Positions 34,436 to 45,204 of a stretch of 64,000 bases of DNA are shown here, piece by piece. The translations under genes and the position numbers were made by a program. Each line of letters opens with the position of its first letter. Positions within the stretch are counted from its first letter, which is position 1. Source of the stretch: Rhodovulum sp. (GTDB lineage: Bacteria; Pseudomonadota; Alphaproteobacteria; Rhodobacterales; Rhodobacteraceae); the NCBI GenBank assembly GCA_002706605.1, contig PALT01000025.1, positions 310,001-374,000 on the forward strand, read 5' to 3'. Below the pieces are notes generated by a model. The model did not search any database, was not told the DNA's origin, and saw only the letters and a list, made by a program, of their open reading frames with translations.

Positions 34436-34762
34436 TTATTGCAGGGTCTGGTAGCCGGATTTGTACGGGTTGATCACGAACACCCGACCGGTATAGCCCG
34501 CAGGCACCTGATCCGCCGTGACAAAGCGGTTGATCGGTTGACCGTTGCAGAAAACCGTCCCATCGCGCGTCATCGGCACCGTCCCTGCGGGGCAGGTGCT
34601 GTTGCTGGCATCAACCGAGCGCAGCGGAATCGCATTCGGGTCGTTGGGCGCGACATAGTTCCATTCGCGCGTGAGAGCGTCCGTCGTCGGATTCGCCATG
34701 GCCGTTCCCGCGGTGGCCAGCATCAGAGCAGCCGTCGCGACGGCGTATTTAGTAAGTACCAT
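34436..34762 (-). CDS. Exported hypothetical protein, 108 residues
   Basis: A clear signal peptide (KYAVATAALMLATAGTAMA, cleavage before NPTTDAL) is followed by a small domain with two cysteines (STCPAGTV and VFCNGQ) likely forming a disulphide. No family is recognised. It is alone on its strand with a leader of about 90 bases upstream. Confidence 0.65.
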   Translation of the reverse strand: MVLTKYAVATAALMLATAGTAMANPTTDALTREWNYVAPNDPNAIPLRSVDASNSTCPAGTVPMTRDGTVFCNGQPINRFVTADQVPAGYTGRVFVINPYKSGYQTLQ

Positions 34763-34882
34763 AATACCCCCATCAAGATGTAGACTGCTCGGAAAGTTTT
34801 TTAATTAACAACACCTTAACACCGTCCGCGAATGTGTCAATTTCAAGGCGCGGGCGAAACGGGCTGTTTCCAATCCCACAAC

Positions 34883-34910
34883 AAAACCGACCTGAAATCA
34901 GGCCGGTTTT
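34883..34910 (-). terminator. Terminator beyond thyX
   Basis: AAAACCGACCTGA (34883-34895) pairs with TCAGGCCGGTTTT (34898-34910) with one mismatch and ends in T on both strands, so it can terminate either way. It lies 40 bases past the thyX stop. Confidence 0.85.
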
Positions 34911-34949
34911 GCCGATTGTTTCGATGTCAGACGCCAAATGTGGCGCGGA

Positions 34950-35858
34950 TCAGCCGTTCAGCAAGCCCTGAAACTCGCGCCACTCGCCCTTGCTCATGCC
35001 CGAGCTTTCCTGCGTGACCTCGTTTCCGGCCAGCATCTGACGCACGCATTCCAGCGCCCGCCCCGACAGGGTCGCGCCGCCCATGCGGTAATCCTCAAAC
35101 GCACCAAAGGCCGCCGGCACCCAATCCGCCACGACCTTGCAGATCGCATCGGCATAGACGCGGATTTCGTATTGGGCGTGACTATCGGCGCGCAGACGCA
35201 AGAAGTGGAACAGGTTGTGCAGATCCACCTTCCAATACCATTGCGTGTAGATGTTCGCAGGCAGGTTCATCCGCGCCAGTTCCCGCGCCAGACCTTGCTG
35301 GCCCTCGTCGCTGATCATGGATTCGTAGTTGTCATAGCACCGCGCCGCATCCGATTTCAGGATTTCCAGAACGCGCGCCGCCTCATCCCCTGTCAGGGTC
35401 TCGCCGCGCCCTTGGTTGTTCACGGTCGACTGGGCCGCGATGTGCTGGGGCTCGGGGATGTAGAATTCGCGATCCATGATCGAATAGCGCGCCGAGTATT
35501 CGTTCACGTTCGCGGTCCGGTGACGGATCCATTGACGCGCGACGAAAACGGGCAGTTTGACGTGCAGTTTGATCTCGCACATCTCAAACGGGGTCGAGTG
35601 CCAGTGGCGCATCAGGTAACGGATCAGGCCCTCATCGTTGCTGACCGATTTGGTGCCCTTGCCATAGGACACGCGGGCCGCCTGACAGATAGCCGCGTCG
35701 TCGCCCATATAATCGATGACCCGAACGAACCCGTGATCCAGCACCTCAATCGGTTTATAGAGGTGCTGTTCCATCCCTTCGGACACCGCGCGCAGTGTCA
35801 TTTTCGGGCTGGCGCGCAGTTCTTCGATTTCGTCCAGTTGCTCTTGGGTCAACGGCAT
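34950..35858 (-). CDS. thyX: FAD-dependent thymidylate synthase
   Basis: The 302-residue enzyme methylates dUMP to dTMP with FAD and methylene-THF. The ThyX signature [15 protein letters not shown] (RHR-x7-S) is complete near residue 145. ATG at 35858 with GGAAGGA is chosen; a longer frame adds 22 unlikely residues. Its presence suggests the organism may lack ThyA, which I cannot check here. Confidence 0.95.
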   Translation of the reverse strand: MPLTQEQLDEIEELRASPKMTLRAVSEGMEQHLYKPIEVLDHGFVRVIDYMGDDAAICQAARVSYGKGTKSVSNDEGLIRYLMRHWHSTPFEMCEIKLHVKLPVFVARQWIRHRTANVNEYSARYSIMDREFYIPEPQHIAAQSTVNNQGRGETLTGDEAARVLEILKSDAARCYDNYESMISDEGQQGLARELARMNLPANIYTQWYWKVDLHNLFHFLRLRADSHAQYEIRVYADAICKVVADWVPAAFGAFEDYRMGGATLSGRALECVRQMLAGNEVTQESSGMSKGEWREFQGLLNG

Positions 35859-36035
35859 GGGCGATCCTTCCACGAGAGTGAGTCGGGTGCCACTATATCT
35901 ATGGCGCGCTTCAGATTGAACCACGATATGCGCCGTTGCTAAAACGAAACGTGATTTAAGAAAAGTATCATCAGGATTGACTTGGAGGCCCTCAATCGCG
36001 GATTCTTATGCAAAAATTAGGGGCGAGAGCAGATT

Positions 36036-36959
36036 ATGTTTCGGAATTTGGTATCGATTGGTTTGATCGCGGGCCTTGCGGCCTGTGGCGGTGGCACGGG
36101 CAATAACCCGATCAACGGTGGTGGCGGCGATGGGGAGACCACCCAGAACGACATCCCCGAAGAACTGGCCCGCAACCTACAGCGCATCAATTACAATGCG
36201 GATACGGACACGTTGATCGTGGAAATCTCCTCGCTCGACTCGGGCGAAGGTGAGGCAACCTATGACCGCAATCCGGCTTTGGACGTGCCTGGCTATTCGG
36301 CGTTCACCTTGCAGGACGATCCGCTTGACCGGATGTTCGTCGCCCTTGTCGCGGCCAGCACGGACGGTTCGGTCCAAGCGGGCGTTGTGGCCGATGGCGG
36401 TCAGTTCAACCGCTATTTCAGTGGCGGTTTTTATGAGCGCACCGGCCCCTACAGCCAACCCACAACCGGTCAGGTGTCCTATGCGGGTGCCTATGCGGGG
36501 ATCACCAACCTGCCTGCGGCGGGTGACAACCTGCTCGACCCGCCCCCCGGAACCGACCCCAGCCTGTTGCCGCGAGAGCCACGGATCACCGTCGGCACCG
36601 CATTCCTGAACGTCAGCTTTGGCGACAATTCGGTGAACGGCGCGGTTTATGACCGCAGTTTTGTCGACGACGGATCGGCCCTGCCCGATGTGACGCTGAT
36701 CGAGACCGAGCTGGACAGCAACGGTGAATTCCTTGGCACCGTCGAATTCTCGGGCCGTCCGGACGAGGGTCAGATCGGTAGTTTCGGCGGCATTCTGGGT
36801 GGTGAAGGCGCGACCAGTGTCGCGGGCGTGATCTATCTGGACAGCATCTATCTGTCCGATGATCCCCGCAACACCGGCTTTGAAAACGAGGTTGGGGTGT
36901 TCGTTCTACCCCAATGCGGCACGCCGGGTGCGCCGTCGATCTGCGACGACCTGAACTAA
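36036..36959 (+). CDS. Surface lipoprotein, likely Slam cargo
   Basis: The 307-residue protein has a signal peptide with lipobox LAAC (Cys17) followed by a Gly-rich linker. A C-terminal region (about 145-285) shows repeating Gly/Ala-rich beta strands (GQVSYAGAYAGI, TAFLNVSFGDNSVNGAVYD, GSFGGILGGEGATSVAGVIY) like the eight-stranded barrel of transferrin-binding-like cargo. Slam-type gene follows 6 bases downstream. Surface exposure is therefore likely. Ligand unknown. Confidence 0.75.
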   Translation: MFRNLVSIGLIAGLAACGGGTGNNPINGGGGDGETTQNDIPEELARNLQRINYNADTDTLIVEISSLDSGEGEATYDRNPALDVPGYSAFTLQDDPLDRMFVALVAASTDGSVQAGVVADGGQFNRYFSGGFYERTGPYSQPTTGQVSYAGAYAGITNLPAAGDNLLDPPPGTDPSLLPREPRITVGTAFLNVSFGDNSVNGAVYDRSFVDDGSALPDVTLIETELDSNGEFLGTVEFSGRPDEGQIGSFGGILGGEGATSVAGVIYLDSIYLSDDPRNTGFENEVGVFVLPQCGTPGAPSICDDLN

Positions 36960-36965
36960 TCCGCG

Positions 36966-38330
36966 ATGCGCCGGTTTCTAATCGGTTTGATCCTGTGCCT
37001 GTGGCCTGTTCTGGCCACGGCGCAATCGGTTGAACTGACCCTTGATCAGGCCCGTTCACTGGCACGGCGCGCGTTTTTGGCGGGCGATACGGTCTTTGCC
37101 AATGAATTGGCGCATGGGTTGATTACCGCCAACCCCGATGACGTCGGCGCGCTGTTGCTTTTGGCCGCGACCGAACCGTTGATGGGCCGCGCCAAAGAGG
37201 GGCGCGAGGCGGGCGCCAAGGCGTGGAAACTGGCGCAAACCGACACCCTGCGCCATGAGGCGGCGTTTTACACCGCGCGCGCCGCCGTGTTTGATCGCAG
37301 CTTTGCCAACGCGCAATTCTGGTTGCGCCGCGCCTATGACACCGCCCAGACCGAGGCGCAGGAACGCCGCGTTGCGGTCGATTTCCAACGGGTGCGCGCC
37401 GTGTCGCCCTGGGTCAGTACGTTGAACTTTTCCGTCTCGCCCTCGTCCAACCTGAACGGCGGGGCCAGTTCGCCATTTCTGCTGATCGACGATTTCGCAG
37501 GGATCGGCGTCCTTAGTGGCACCGCGCAGGCCCTGTCGGGGGTGCGCGCGGATGTGCAAATCGGGCTGGGTTATCGGTTCGGGCGATCCGAGACATCGCA
37601 AACCACGCTGAAATTCGACGGCTATCACAACTTCAACACTCTCTCGTCCGAGGCCCGCGCCCTTGCCCCCGGCGTGCCCGGATCGGCATTCAATCAGGCC
37701 GTCGCCGAAATCAGTGTCGTCCATGACCGGTTCGCGCCGGTCGGCCCCCTGCCCTCGCAATATTCGCTGGCCTTTGGGCGCAGTTGGTTTGGCGGTCAGC
37801 CACTCGACGAATACGCGCGCCTTGGTCTGGCGCGTCAGGTCCGTCTTGGTCAGCGCAGTTCGCTGACCCTGTCCGTGCAGGCCGAAGAACACTGGTCCCT
37901 GACCACCGTGCCGGATTCCCGCGGGTTTGAGGGCGAGATCGCCCTGCGCCACCGGTTGCAGTCGGGCGCGACCATGGGTCTGTCCGTCGGCGGGGTCGAG
38001 GTCACATCGCCCAGCGTCAACCAGACCTACACCGGCTGGTCCCTGTCCGCCGAATATGCGCCCGCAAAATCGCTTGGCCCCGTCGATCTGGCCTTTGGCA
38101 TCGGCGTCTCGACCAAGGATTTCCCGACCTATTTCGTCGGCACATTCGAGGCCCCTGGCGGACGGCAGGAAACCACCGTCTCGGCCACGATTGAGGCCCA
38201 ATTCACCAACGCCGAGGTTCTGGGCTTTCACCCCGTTCTGACCCTAAACGCCAGCCAGAGCACATCGAACATCAGCCGCTTTACCGGCGAAACGATTGGC
38301 CTCTCATTCGGGATCAAATCTGCGTTCTGA
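36966..38330 (+). CDS. Slam-type outer-membrane exporter (type XI secretion, DUF560)
   Basis: The 454-residue protein has a signal peptide, a periplasmic TPR-rich part (about 25-145; DQARSLARRAFLAGDTVFANELA onward), and a C-terminal 14-stranded beta-barrel (about 150-454) ending in a Phe (FGIKSAF). This is the architecture of Slam (surface lipoprotein assembly modulator), which delivers partner lipoproteins through the outer membrane. The lipoprotein gene directly upstream is the predicted cargo. Family assignment rests on architecture. Confidence 0.78.
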   Translation: MRRFLIGLILCLWPVLATAQSVELTLDQARSLARRAFLAGDTVFANELAHGLITANPDDVGALLLLAATEPLMGRAKEGREAGAKAWKLAQTDTLRHEAAFYTARAAVFDRSFANAQFWLRRAYDTAQTEAQERRVAVDFQRVRAVSPWVSTLNFSVSPSSNLNGGASSPFLLIDDFAGIGVLSGTAQALSGVRADVQIGLGYRFGRSETSQTTLKFDGYHNFNTLSSEARALAPGVPGSAFNQAVAEISVVHDRFAPVGPLPSQYSLAFGRSWFGGQPLDEYARLGLARQVRLGQRSSLTLSVQAEEHWSLTTVPDSRGFEGEIALRHRLQSGATMGLSVGGVEVTSPSVNQTYTGWSLSAEYAPAKSLGPVDLAFGIGVSTKDFPTYFVGTFEAPGGRQETTVSATIEAQFTNAEVLGFHPVLTLNASQSTSNISRFTGETIGLSFGIKSAF

Positions 38331-38380
38331 TCTCGTCTTGGCGCCAGACTGTGCTAGTCTCTGACCCAAAGGAGACACGC

Positions 38381-38809
38381 ATGGATATCAAATACCTGCA
38401 CACGATGGTCCGGGTCAAAGATCTGGAAAAATCGATGGCATTTTACGAACTTCTGGGCCTGCGCGAAACCCGCCGCCATGAGAGCGAAGCGGGACGGTTC
38501 AGCCTGATTTTCATGGCACCGCCGGGACAGGAAGAGTGCCCTGTTGAACTGACCTATAACTGGGACGGCGACGATGCCCTGCCAGATGACAGCCGCCATT
38601 TCGGCCACCTCGCCTATGCGGTCGAGGACATTTACGCCATGTGCCAACACCTGATGGACAATGGCGTCACCATCAACCGCCCGCCCCGCGATGGCCGCAT
38701 GGCCTTTGTGCGCAGCCCCGACAATGTGTCGGTCGAACTGCTGCAGATGGGCGACGCACAGGAGCCCGCCGAGCCATGGGTCAGCATGGAAAACACCGGT
38801 CACTGGTAA
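38381..38809 (+). CDS. gloA: Glyoxalase I (lactoylglutathione lyase)
   Basis: The 142-residue metalloenzyme has HTMVRVKDLEKSMAFYELLGL at the N-terminus, ELTYNWD (metal Glu) and HLAYAVEDIYAMC near residue 75, and VELLQ near 122. It converts the methylglyoxal-glutathione hemithioacetal to lactoylglutathione. AAAGGAG lies 7 bases before the ATG. Its 3' end overlaps the next gene by 34 bases. Confidence 0.9.
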   Translation: MDIKYLHTMVRVKDLEKSMAFYELLGLRETRRHESEAGRFSLIFMAPPGQEECPVELTYNWDGDDALPDDSRHFGHLAYAVEDIYAMCQHLMDNGVTINRPPRDGRMAFVRSPDNVSVELLQMGDAQEPAEPWVSMENTGHW

Positions 38810-39516
38810 AGGTGATCTGCGCGGGGGCCGCGGTCGCGGTCCTTGGCGCGGGGCCTGCGGTGGCGCAATGCCGTCTGGCGCTTGTTCTGGCGTTGGACAT
38901 TTCATCCTCGGTCGATGCGGCCGAGGATGCATTACAGCGCGCAGGTCTGGCCGCGGCCCTGCGCGCGCCCGAAGTTGTCGATGCGATTCTGGCCGATCCG
39001 TCCGCGCCCGTAGCGTTGGCGGTTTATGAGTGGAGTGGCCGGTATCAGCAGGACATGGTGCTAAACTGGACCCTACTGAACAGCGTTCCCGCGATTGACA
39101 GTGCCGCCGCCGCGATTGCCCTGTCTAAGCGATCCTACGCCGAGTTTCCGACGGCAGCCGGATACAGCATCGGCTATGCAGCCAGCCTGTTTGACGCCGC
39201 CCCGCCCTGTTTGTTCCAGACGCTGGATGTGTCGGGCGACGGGGTCAACAACGACGGATTCACCCCCGAACAGGCCTATGCGAATTTTCCACTGGATGAT
39301 GTGACCGTAAACGGCCTTGCCATTGGCGGCGCGACACCCGACGATCAGGATGTGTTCGATTTTTATCTGGACCAAGTCGCCAAGGGGCCGGGATCATTCG
39401 TAGAAACTGCCGACGATTTTCAGGATTTTGCCCGCGCGATGCGGCGCAAACTGCTGCGCGAGGTCGAAATGCGCATTCTTGGCGCGGTGCAGGACGGTGG
39501 ACCATCCGAGGGGTGA
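38776..39516 (+). CDS. DUF1194 secreted protein, von Willebrand-like fold (first of two)
   Basis: The 246-residue product has a signal peptide ending GAGPAVAQ and a MIDAS-like LDISSSVD motif near residue 47. The ATG at 38776 gives a basic n-region (MGQHGKHRSLVK) that overlaps the gloA end. DUF1194 proteins are secreted alphaproteobacterial proteins of unknown role. The second copy follows directly. Confidence 0.72.
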   Translation: MGQHGKHRSLVKVICAGAAVAVLGAGPAVAQCRLALVLALDISSSVDAAEDALQRAGLAAALRAPEVVDAILADPSAPVALAVYEWSGRYQQDMVLNWTLLNSVPAIDSAAAAIALSKRSYAEFPTAAGYSIGYAASLFDAAPPCLFQTLDVSGDGVNNDGFTPEQAYANFPLDDVTVNGLAIGGATPDDQDVFDFYLDQVAKGPGSFVETADDFQDFARAMRRKLLREVEMRILGAVQDGGPSEG

Positions 39517-40193
39517 TCGCGGCGATCCTCGGATTGTCCGCCTCAACGGCTATGGCCGACTGTCGCCATGCGCTGGCCATCGGGTTGGATGTGTCGGGGT
39601 CGGTCGATCAGGTTGAGTATCGCCAACAGTTGGACGGTCTGGCCTATGCCCTGACGCGCCCCGATGTGATGGCGGTTCTTGCCCCGCTTGGCGGCCGTCA
39701 AACCGAAATCATGGTCTATGAGTGGGCGGCCCAGCAGGACATTCGCGTGCTAACGGAGTGGCGCGCGATCACGTCCGAACATGATCTGACCCACATTGCC
39801 GATGACCTGCGCGCAACCGCCCGAACGCTGAGCAGCCCCGAAACCGCATTGGGTGAGGCGCTTGATTACGGTTTGGCGGAGCTGTCGACGCGGCGCTGTG
39901 ATCGCTTGACGCTGGACCTATCGGCGGATGGGCCATCGAATGAGGGGCCGCGCCCGCGCGATATCTACAAACGCTACCCCTATGTGGATGCGACGGTGAA
40001 CGGGTTGGCCGTCGTGTCGCCCGAAAACGGGGCCGTGCGGGATGGGGATTTATTGGCCTATTTTCGGGCCGAGGTCCTGAACGGGCCAAATGCCTTTGTG
40101 GAACAGGCCCAGGGCTATGACGGCTATGCCCGCGCGATGCAGCGTAAATTATTGCGCGAGATGCGCGCGTTAGAGGTCGCGGCGCGTCAGTAA
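39513..40193 (+). CDS. DUF1194 secreted protein, second of two
   Basis: The 226-residue protein resembles the first copy: LDVSGSVD near residue 29, YEWAAQQD, and a TVNGLAVVSPE motif near 165. It starts with GTG at 39513, overlapping the previous stop. The signal peptide is short (ILGLSASTAMA) because no better start exists in frame. Sequence divergence between the copies indicates an old duplication. Confidence 0.7.
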   Translation: MIAAILGLSASTAMADCRHALAIGLDVSGSVDQVEYRQQLDGLAYALTRPDVMAVLAPLGGRQTEIMVYEWAAQQDIRVLTEWRAITSEHDLTHIADDLRATARTLSSPETALGEALDYGLAELSTRRCDRLTLDLSADGPSNEGPRPRDIYKRYPYVDATVNGLAVVSPENGAVRDGDLLAYFRAEVLNGPNAFVEQAQGYDGYARAMQRKLLREMRALEVAARQ

Positions 40194-40684
40194 ATATAGC
40201 GGATTTGATCGGTCCAATAGCGTTCCATCCGGCGCAGGCTCTGTGTGATTTGATCAAGCCCCTCACCGTCTATCACACCGCGCTCTTCCAAACCATCGGC
40301 GTGGCGTTCAAACAGTTCCGCCACGATATCGCGGATTGCACGCCCCCGTTCGGTCAGACGCACCCGCACGGACCGGCGATCAATCATACAGCGTTGATGG
40401 TGCATATAGCCAAGATCGACCAGTTTCTTGAGGTTATAAGACACGTTCGAGCCCTGATAATAGCCGCGGCTTTTCAATTCGCCCGCCGTCACCTCATTAT
40501 CGCCGACGTTGAACAGCAACAGCGCCTGAACCGGATTGATCTCCAGTTCATTCAACCGTTCAAATTCGTCCTTAATCACGTCCAGCAGCAACCGGTGCAG
40601 CCGTTCGACCAGCGCCAGCGCCTCAAGATAGCCGGTCACGAACGCCGCCTGACCCGGCGTCGAAAAGGGGGCATGTATACTCAT
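40187..40684 (-). CDS. MarR-family regulator
   Basis: The 165-residue protein has a winged HTH (INPVQALLLFNVGDNEVTAGELK, then YYQGSNVSYNLKKLVDLGYMH and wing RCMIDRRSVRVRLT). The RSVRVRLTERGR segment and GYYQGSNVSY resemble the LdtR-like subgroup of alphaproteobacteria. Its effector is unknown. Confidence 0.85.
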   Translation of the reverse strand: MSIHAPFSTPGQAAFVTGYLEALALVERLHRLLLDVIKDEFERLNELEINPVQALLLFNVGDNEVTAGELKSRGYYQGSNVSYNLKKLVDLGYMHHQRCMIDRRSVRVRLTERGRAIRDIVAELFERHADGLEERGVIDGEGLDQITQSLRRMERYWTDQIRYIY

Positions 40685-40757
40685 CCGATACCTCGTCCGT
40701 CTGTATAGAACGGGGATAACGGGTGAGGTTCAAAGATTCGGTTAAAATTTCCGCAGC

Positions 40758-41021
40758 TCAGCGCGCGCCGGCATGAACCGCAATCGTTTCAATCAGATCG
40801 CCAAAGGGCGCGGGCGTCGGCGCCTGCCCCGTGACCCATTGATAGAGGTCCTGATCGTTCTCTTCGAGAAGCGCGTCGAACAGATCAAGTCCGGCCGTGT
40901 CAAACGCGGCCAGACGATCCGTCGCAAAATTCCCCAAAATGATATCCATCTCTTTGATGCCACGGTGGGTGGCGCGCATGTACATACGTTTCAGGCGGAT
41001 ATCATGGGGTTCTGTGCTCAT
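40758..41021 (-). CDS. sdhE: Succinate dehydrogenase assembly factor (SdhE)
   Basis: The 87-residue protein shows the SdhE signature RMYMRATHRGIKEMDIIL with RGxxE. SdhE supports FAD attachment to SdhA. It is translated from an ATGA overlap with the upstream HTH gene. Confidence 0.92.
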   Translation of the reverse strand: MSTEPHDIRLKRMYMRATHRGIKEMDIILGNFATDRLAAFDTAGLDLFDALLEENDQDLYQWVTGQAPTPAPFGDLIETIAVHAGAR

Positions 41022-41419
41022 ACGTGATCCTTTAGCGCAAGGCGCAGGCGCTTTTCAAGTCGTCCCAGACGTCCGCCCAGCGCGCTGACCTCTAGTTTGA
41101 CCTGACGGATGTCGGCCAACAGGTTCGCCACATCCGCAGGCAGGGCCGCCTCATTGTCGGGACCGTCGATCCCGTCGCCCTCGCCGTTCAACAGCCACAT
41201 GATCGAGACGTTCAGAACGCCCGCCAGCATCTGAAGCTTGTTCGCGCGGGGTTCGCTGAGGTCCTGTTCCCACGCGCCCACGGTCTTGAGCTTGACCCCA
41301 AGGCGGCGGGCCAGATCAGCTTGGGACATGCCCATTGCCTCACGCGCACCAACCAAGCGATCGCCAAAAGTTGCGGCATCTTCCGAGTACCAGTTTTCTT
41401 GTTCCATTTCTTGGTCCAT
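41018..41419 (-). CDS. XRE-family HTH regulator
   Basis: The 133-residue protein has a lambda-type HTH at about 20-75 (LVGAREAMGMSQADLARRLG, then LKTVGAWEQDLSEPRANKLQ) and a C-terminal coiled coil (ADIRQVKLEVSALGGRLGRLEKRL). Starts at 41419 or 41407 are both possible. It is in an operon with sdhE. Confidence 0.8.
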   Translation of the reverse strand: MDQEMEQENWYSEDAATFGDRLVGAREAMGMSQADLARRLGVKLKTVGAWEQDLSEPRANKLQMLAGVLNVSIMWLLNGEGDGIDGPDNEAALPADVANLLADIRQVKLEVSALGGRLGRLEKRLRLALKDHV

Positions 41420-41473
41420 TTCGTGCTCCTCTTGGCCGATCTTGCTTGAACGGCCTTTCCCCCCACCCTATGA

Positions 41474-42709
<1,236 letters not shown>

Positions 42710-42716
42710 GGGATAG

Positions 42717-43133
42717 ATGAGCGACCTGCCGGAATATTATTTCCGTGTCCGTGAGAATGGGGCGGCGGTTTTTCGGATCGACACCGAGAACCGCCAACGC
42801 CGCATCGAAATGGATCAGATCGCGGTCGTGAACATCCGAAACGGAGAGGTGCGCCCCCAAGGCGACCGTGAATTGAGTGACGAGGACATCCGCGTCATCA
42901 AGGATTGGGTCGACGAGAGGCGCGCCATTCTGGCCGAGCGCGAGGTGGACGATATCCGCCGCGCCATCGACCACCTGAACCTGACCACCCAATGGGCGCA
43001 ATCGCGCGCCACCGATGATCAGCTAGAGGCGATTACAGACGCGCTCTTGTTGACGATGCATGACCTGCGCTCGGTCCTTGTGCGCAAAAAGGCCGATCGC
43101 ATCATGAAAGATCATCAACAGCGCGGGGAATGA
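42717..43133 (+). CDS. Conserved hypothetical protein, 138 residues
   Basis: Follows aspC by 7 bases. The N-terminal beta part (YYFRVRENGAAVFRIDTENRQRRIEMDQIAVVNI) and helical C-terminal part resemble conserved small proteins in Rhodobacteraceae. Function unknown. Its end overlaps the opposing MATE gene by 32 bases. Confidence 0.65.
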   Translation: MSDLPEYYFRVRENGAAVFRIDTENRQRRIEMDQIAVVNIRNGEVRPQGDRELSDEDIRVIKDWVDERRAILAEREVDDIRRAIDHLNLTTQWAQSRATDDQLEAITDALLLTMHDLRSVLVRKKADRIMKDHQQRGE

Positions 43134-44493
43134 TCCCCGTTACCTTGGGGTGGCGCCAGAACCGCGCCATCAGGGCCGCCGCCGCAAAGGCCAACCCCAC
43201 CGCAAGGCCCAGCCAGATCCCGACCCCGCGCCAATCGGCGACAAAGCCCAGAACATAGCTGACCGGCACACCGATGATCCAATAGCTGACCGCCGCAATC
43301 AGTAGGGGCACGCGCGTGTCCTGAATGCCGCGCGACAGGCCCATGCCCAGAACCTGAATGGCATCGCCCACCTGAAACGCCGCCGCCGCCGCCAATAGGG
43401 TGATCCCAATGGCCAGAACCTCGGCCTTGGCGGGTTCATCGGGGGCGATGAACATCTTGATCAACGGCGTCGGGAACAGGACAAAGACCACAACCGTCGC
43501 CACCGCGACCAGCGCCGACAGGCCCAGAACCATCCGCGCCCCGCGCCGCAAATCGGGCAGGTTCCCCTTGCCCAAAGCACGTCCCACCCGCACGGTCGCC
43601 GCGTTGCTGAGGCCCACATGAGCCATGAAACTGACCGTACAAATCTGAAGCGCAATCCCGTGCGCGGCCAGATCAATCGGCCCCAGCCACCCCATCATGA
43701 TCGCCGCCGCCGCGAACAACCCGACCTCGGCCAGATTGGTCAGACCGATGGGCCAGCCAAGGCGGAACACCTGCCAGAACGCCTCGGCGTCCGGACGCCA
43801 GAGACGGATGAACAGCGCGTGCTCGGGAAAGGCGCGCGCGGCGTAAACCGCCATCAGGATCAGGGACAAGGCATGCACGCCCAAGGATGCCACCGCTGCG
43901 CCCCGGATGCCCATTTCCGGCGCGCCAAAATGGCCAAAGATCAGGACATAGTTCATCACCGCGTTCAGGCCCACCGCCAACAGGGTGATGACCAGAACCG
44001 GCTTGGTCCGTTCGGCGGCGGCCAGAAAGCTCTTCAGCACCATCACCAACAGCGCCGGAAACAGGCCCCAGCCCGCGATCATCAAATACGCCCCGCCCAA
44101 ATCGGACATCTGAGGGGTCTGGCCCATCAGGTTCAGCATCGGCGTGGCAAAGATGAATAGGGGCATTGTGATCAGTGCAAACAACATCGACACCCACAGG
44201 CCCATGCGCGTCACGCGCCGCGCCTGCACGTGATCGTCCATGCTGTCGGCCTCGGCGACCATAGGCATGACCGCAAAGGCAAAGCCCGAGCCGAAAATGA
44301 ACAGCACGAAAAAGATCATCCCGCCGAGGACCTGCGCGGCCAAGGCCGTCACATCGTACCACCCCAGCATCAACGCATCCGTAAACCCGATGGCGACCTG
44401 CGCAATGTGACTGCCGATCAGGGGCAGGCCCAGTTTCAGGATCGCGCGCAGGTGATGGCCGCGGCTGTTAAGGGGGGGATTGGATTCGCTCAT
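43102..44493 (-). CDS. MATE-family efflux transporter (NorM-like)
   Basis: The protein of 463 residues has twelve membrane segments in two halves, with HIAQVAIGFTDALMLGWYD in the first, as in NorM/MATE pumps. ATG at 44493 with GGGGG upstream is chosen over an earlier codon at 44520. It exports cationic compounds using Na+ or H+; the substrate is unknown. Confidence 0.85.
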   Translation of the reverse strand: MSESNPPLNSRGHHLRAILKLGLPLIGSHIAQVAIGFTDALMLGWYDVTALAAQVLGGMIFFVLFIFGSGFAFAVMPMVAEADSMDDHVQARRVTRMGLWVSMLFALITMPLFIFATPMLNLMGQTPQMSDLGGAYLMIAGWGLFPALLVMVLKSFLAAAERTKPVLVITLLAVGLNAVMNYVLIFGHFGAPEMGIRGAAVASLGVHALSLILMAVYAARAFPEHALFIRLWRPDAEAFWQVFRLGWPIGLTNLAEVGLFAAAAIMMGWLGPIDLAAHGIALQICTVSFMAHVGLSNAATVRVGRALGKGNLPDLRRGARMVLGLSALVAVATVVVFVLFPTPLIKMFIAPDEPAKAEVLAIGITLLAAAAAFQVGDAIQVLGMGLSRGIQDTRVPLLIAAVSYWIIGVPVSYVLGFVADWRGVGIWLGLAVGLAFAAAALMARFWRHPKVTGIIPRAVDDLS

Positions 44494-44529
44494 CCCCCAG
44501 ACATGCGCCGGAACGCGCAAACTGCCAAG

Positions 44530-45195
44530 TCAGAAATTGATCTGTTTGGTCAAATCCGGTCCCGATGCGCGGTTCGAATTCACCGCCGTGCCGACGCGAT
44601 AAAAATCAACCTGATCCTCGGGGCCCGCGCGCATCAGACGCGCCGCGCCATGCCCCGCCTCCCCCAGCCACAGCGCCCATTGATCGGGGTTCAGGATCAC
44701 GGGCTGACGTTTGTGAATGGCCGACAGGCGCTCATTGGCGGCCGTTGTCACAATGGCGCAGGTGGTCAGGTCCTGATCGCCCATGCGCCACGTTTGCCAG
44801 ACACCGGCAAAGACCATCGCTTGCCCGTCCGCGCGGTACAGATACCACGGCAGGCGCGCGCCGGTCTCATCCTTGGTCCATTCGTAAAACCCGTCGGCGG
44901 GGATCAGACATCGGCGTGTGCGACAGGCCTCGGCAAAGGCGGGCTTCTGCGCGATGGTTTCCGCGCGGGCGTTGATCAACAGCGGCCCGTCGGTTGGCGT
45001 CTTGTACCACGTCGGAATGAACCCCCACCGCATCGCCACCAACCGCCGCACCCCGTCGCCCGCAACCACGGTCGCGACGTCATTCGTGGGACAGACGTTG
45101 TAATTCGGCACAGGTGGCAGGTCATTGGACGGGGCCGCATCGAACAGGCGCGCCATCGCTTCGGTCGGTTGGGTGATGGAAAAACGGCCGCACAT
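44530..45195 (-). CDS. yedK: SRAP/HMCES-type abasic-site protein
   Basis: The 221-residue protein begins MCGRFS, in which Cys2 becomes the catalytic nucleophile after Met removal, and has NARAETI, PADGFYEW (catalytic Glu) and HKRQPVIL. SRAP proteins crosslink abasic sites in single-stranded DNA to protect forks. Confidence 0.93.
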   Translation of the reverse strand: MCGRFSITQPTEAMARLFDAAPSNDLPPVPNYNVCPTNDVATVVAGDGVRRLVAMRWGFIPTWYKTPTDGPLLINARAETIAQKPAFAEACRTRRCLIPADGFYEWTKDETGARLPWYLYRADGQAMVFAGVWQTWRMGDQDLTTCAIVTTAANERLSAIHKRQPVILNPDQWALWLGEAGHGAARLMRAGPEDQVDFYRVGTAVNSNRASGPDLTKQINF

Positions 45196-45204
45196 GGCGC
45201 AGGC

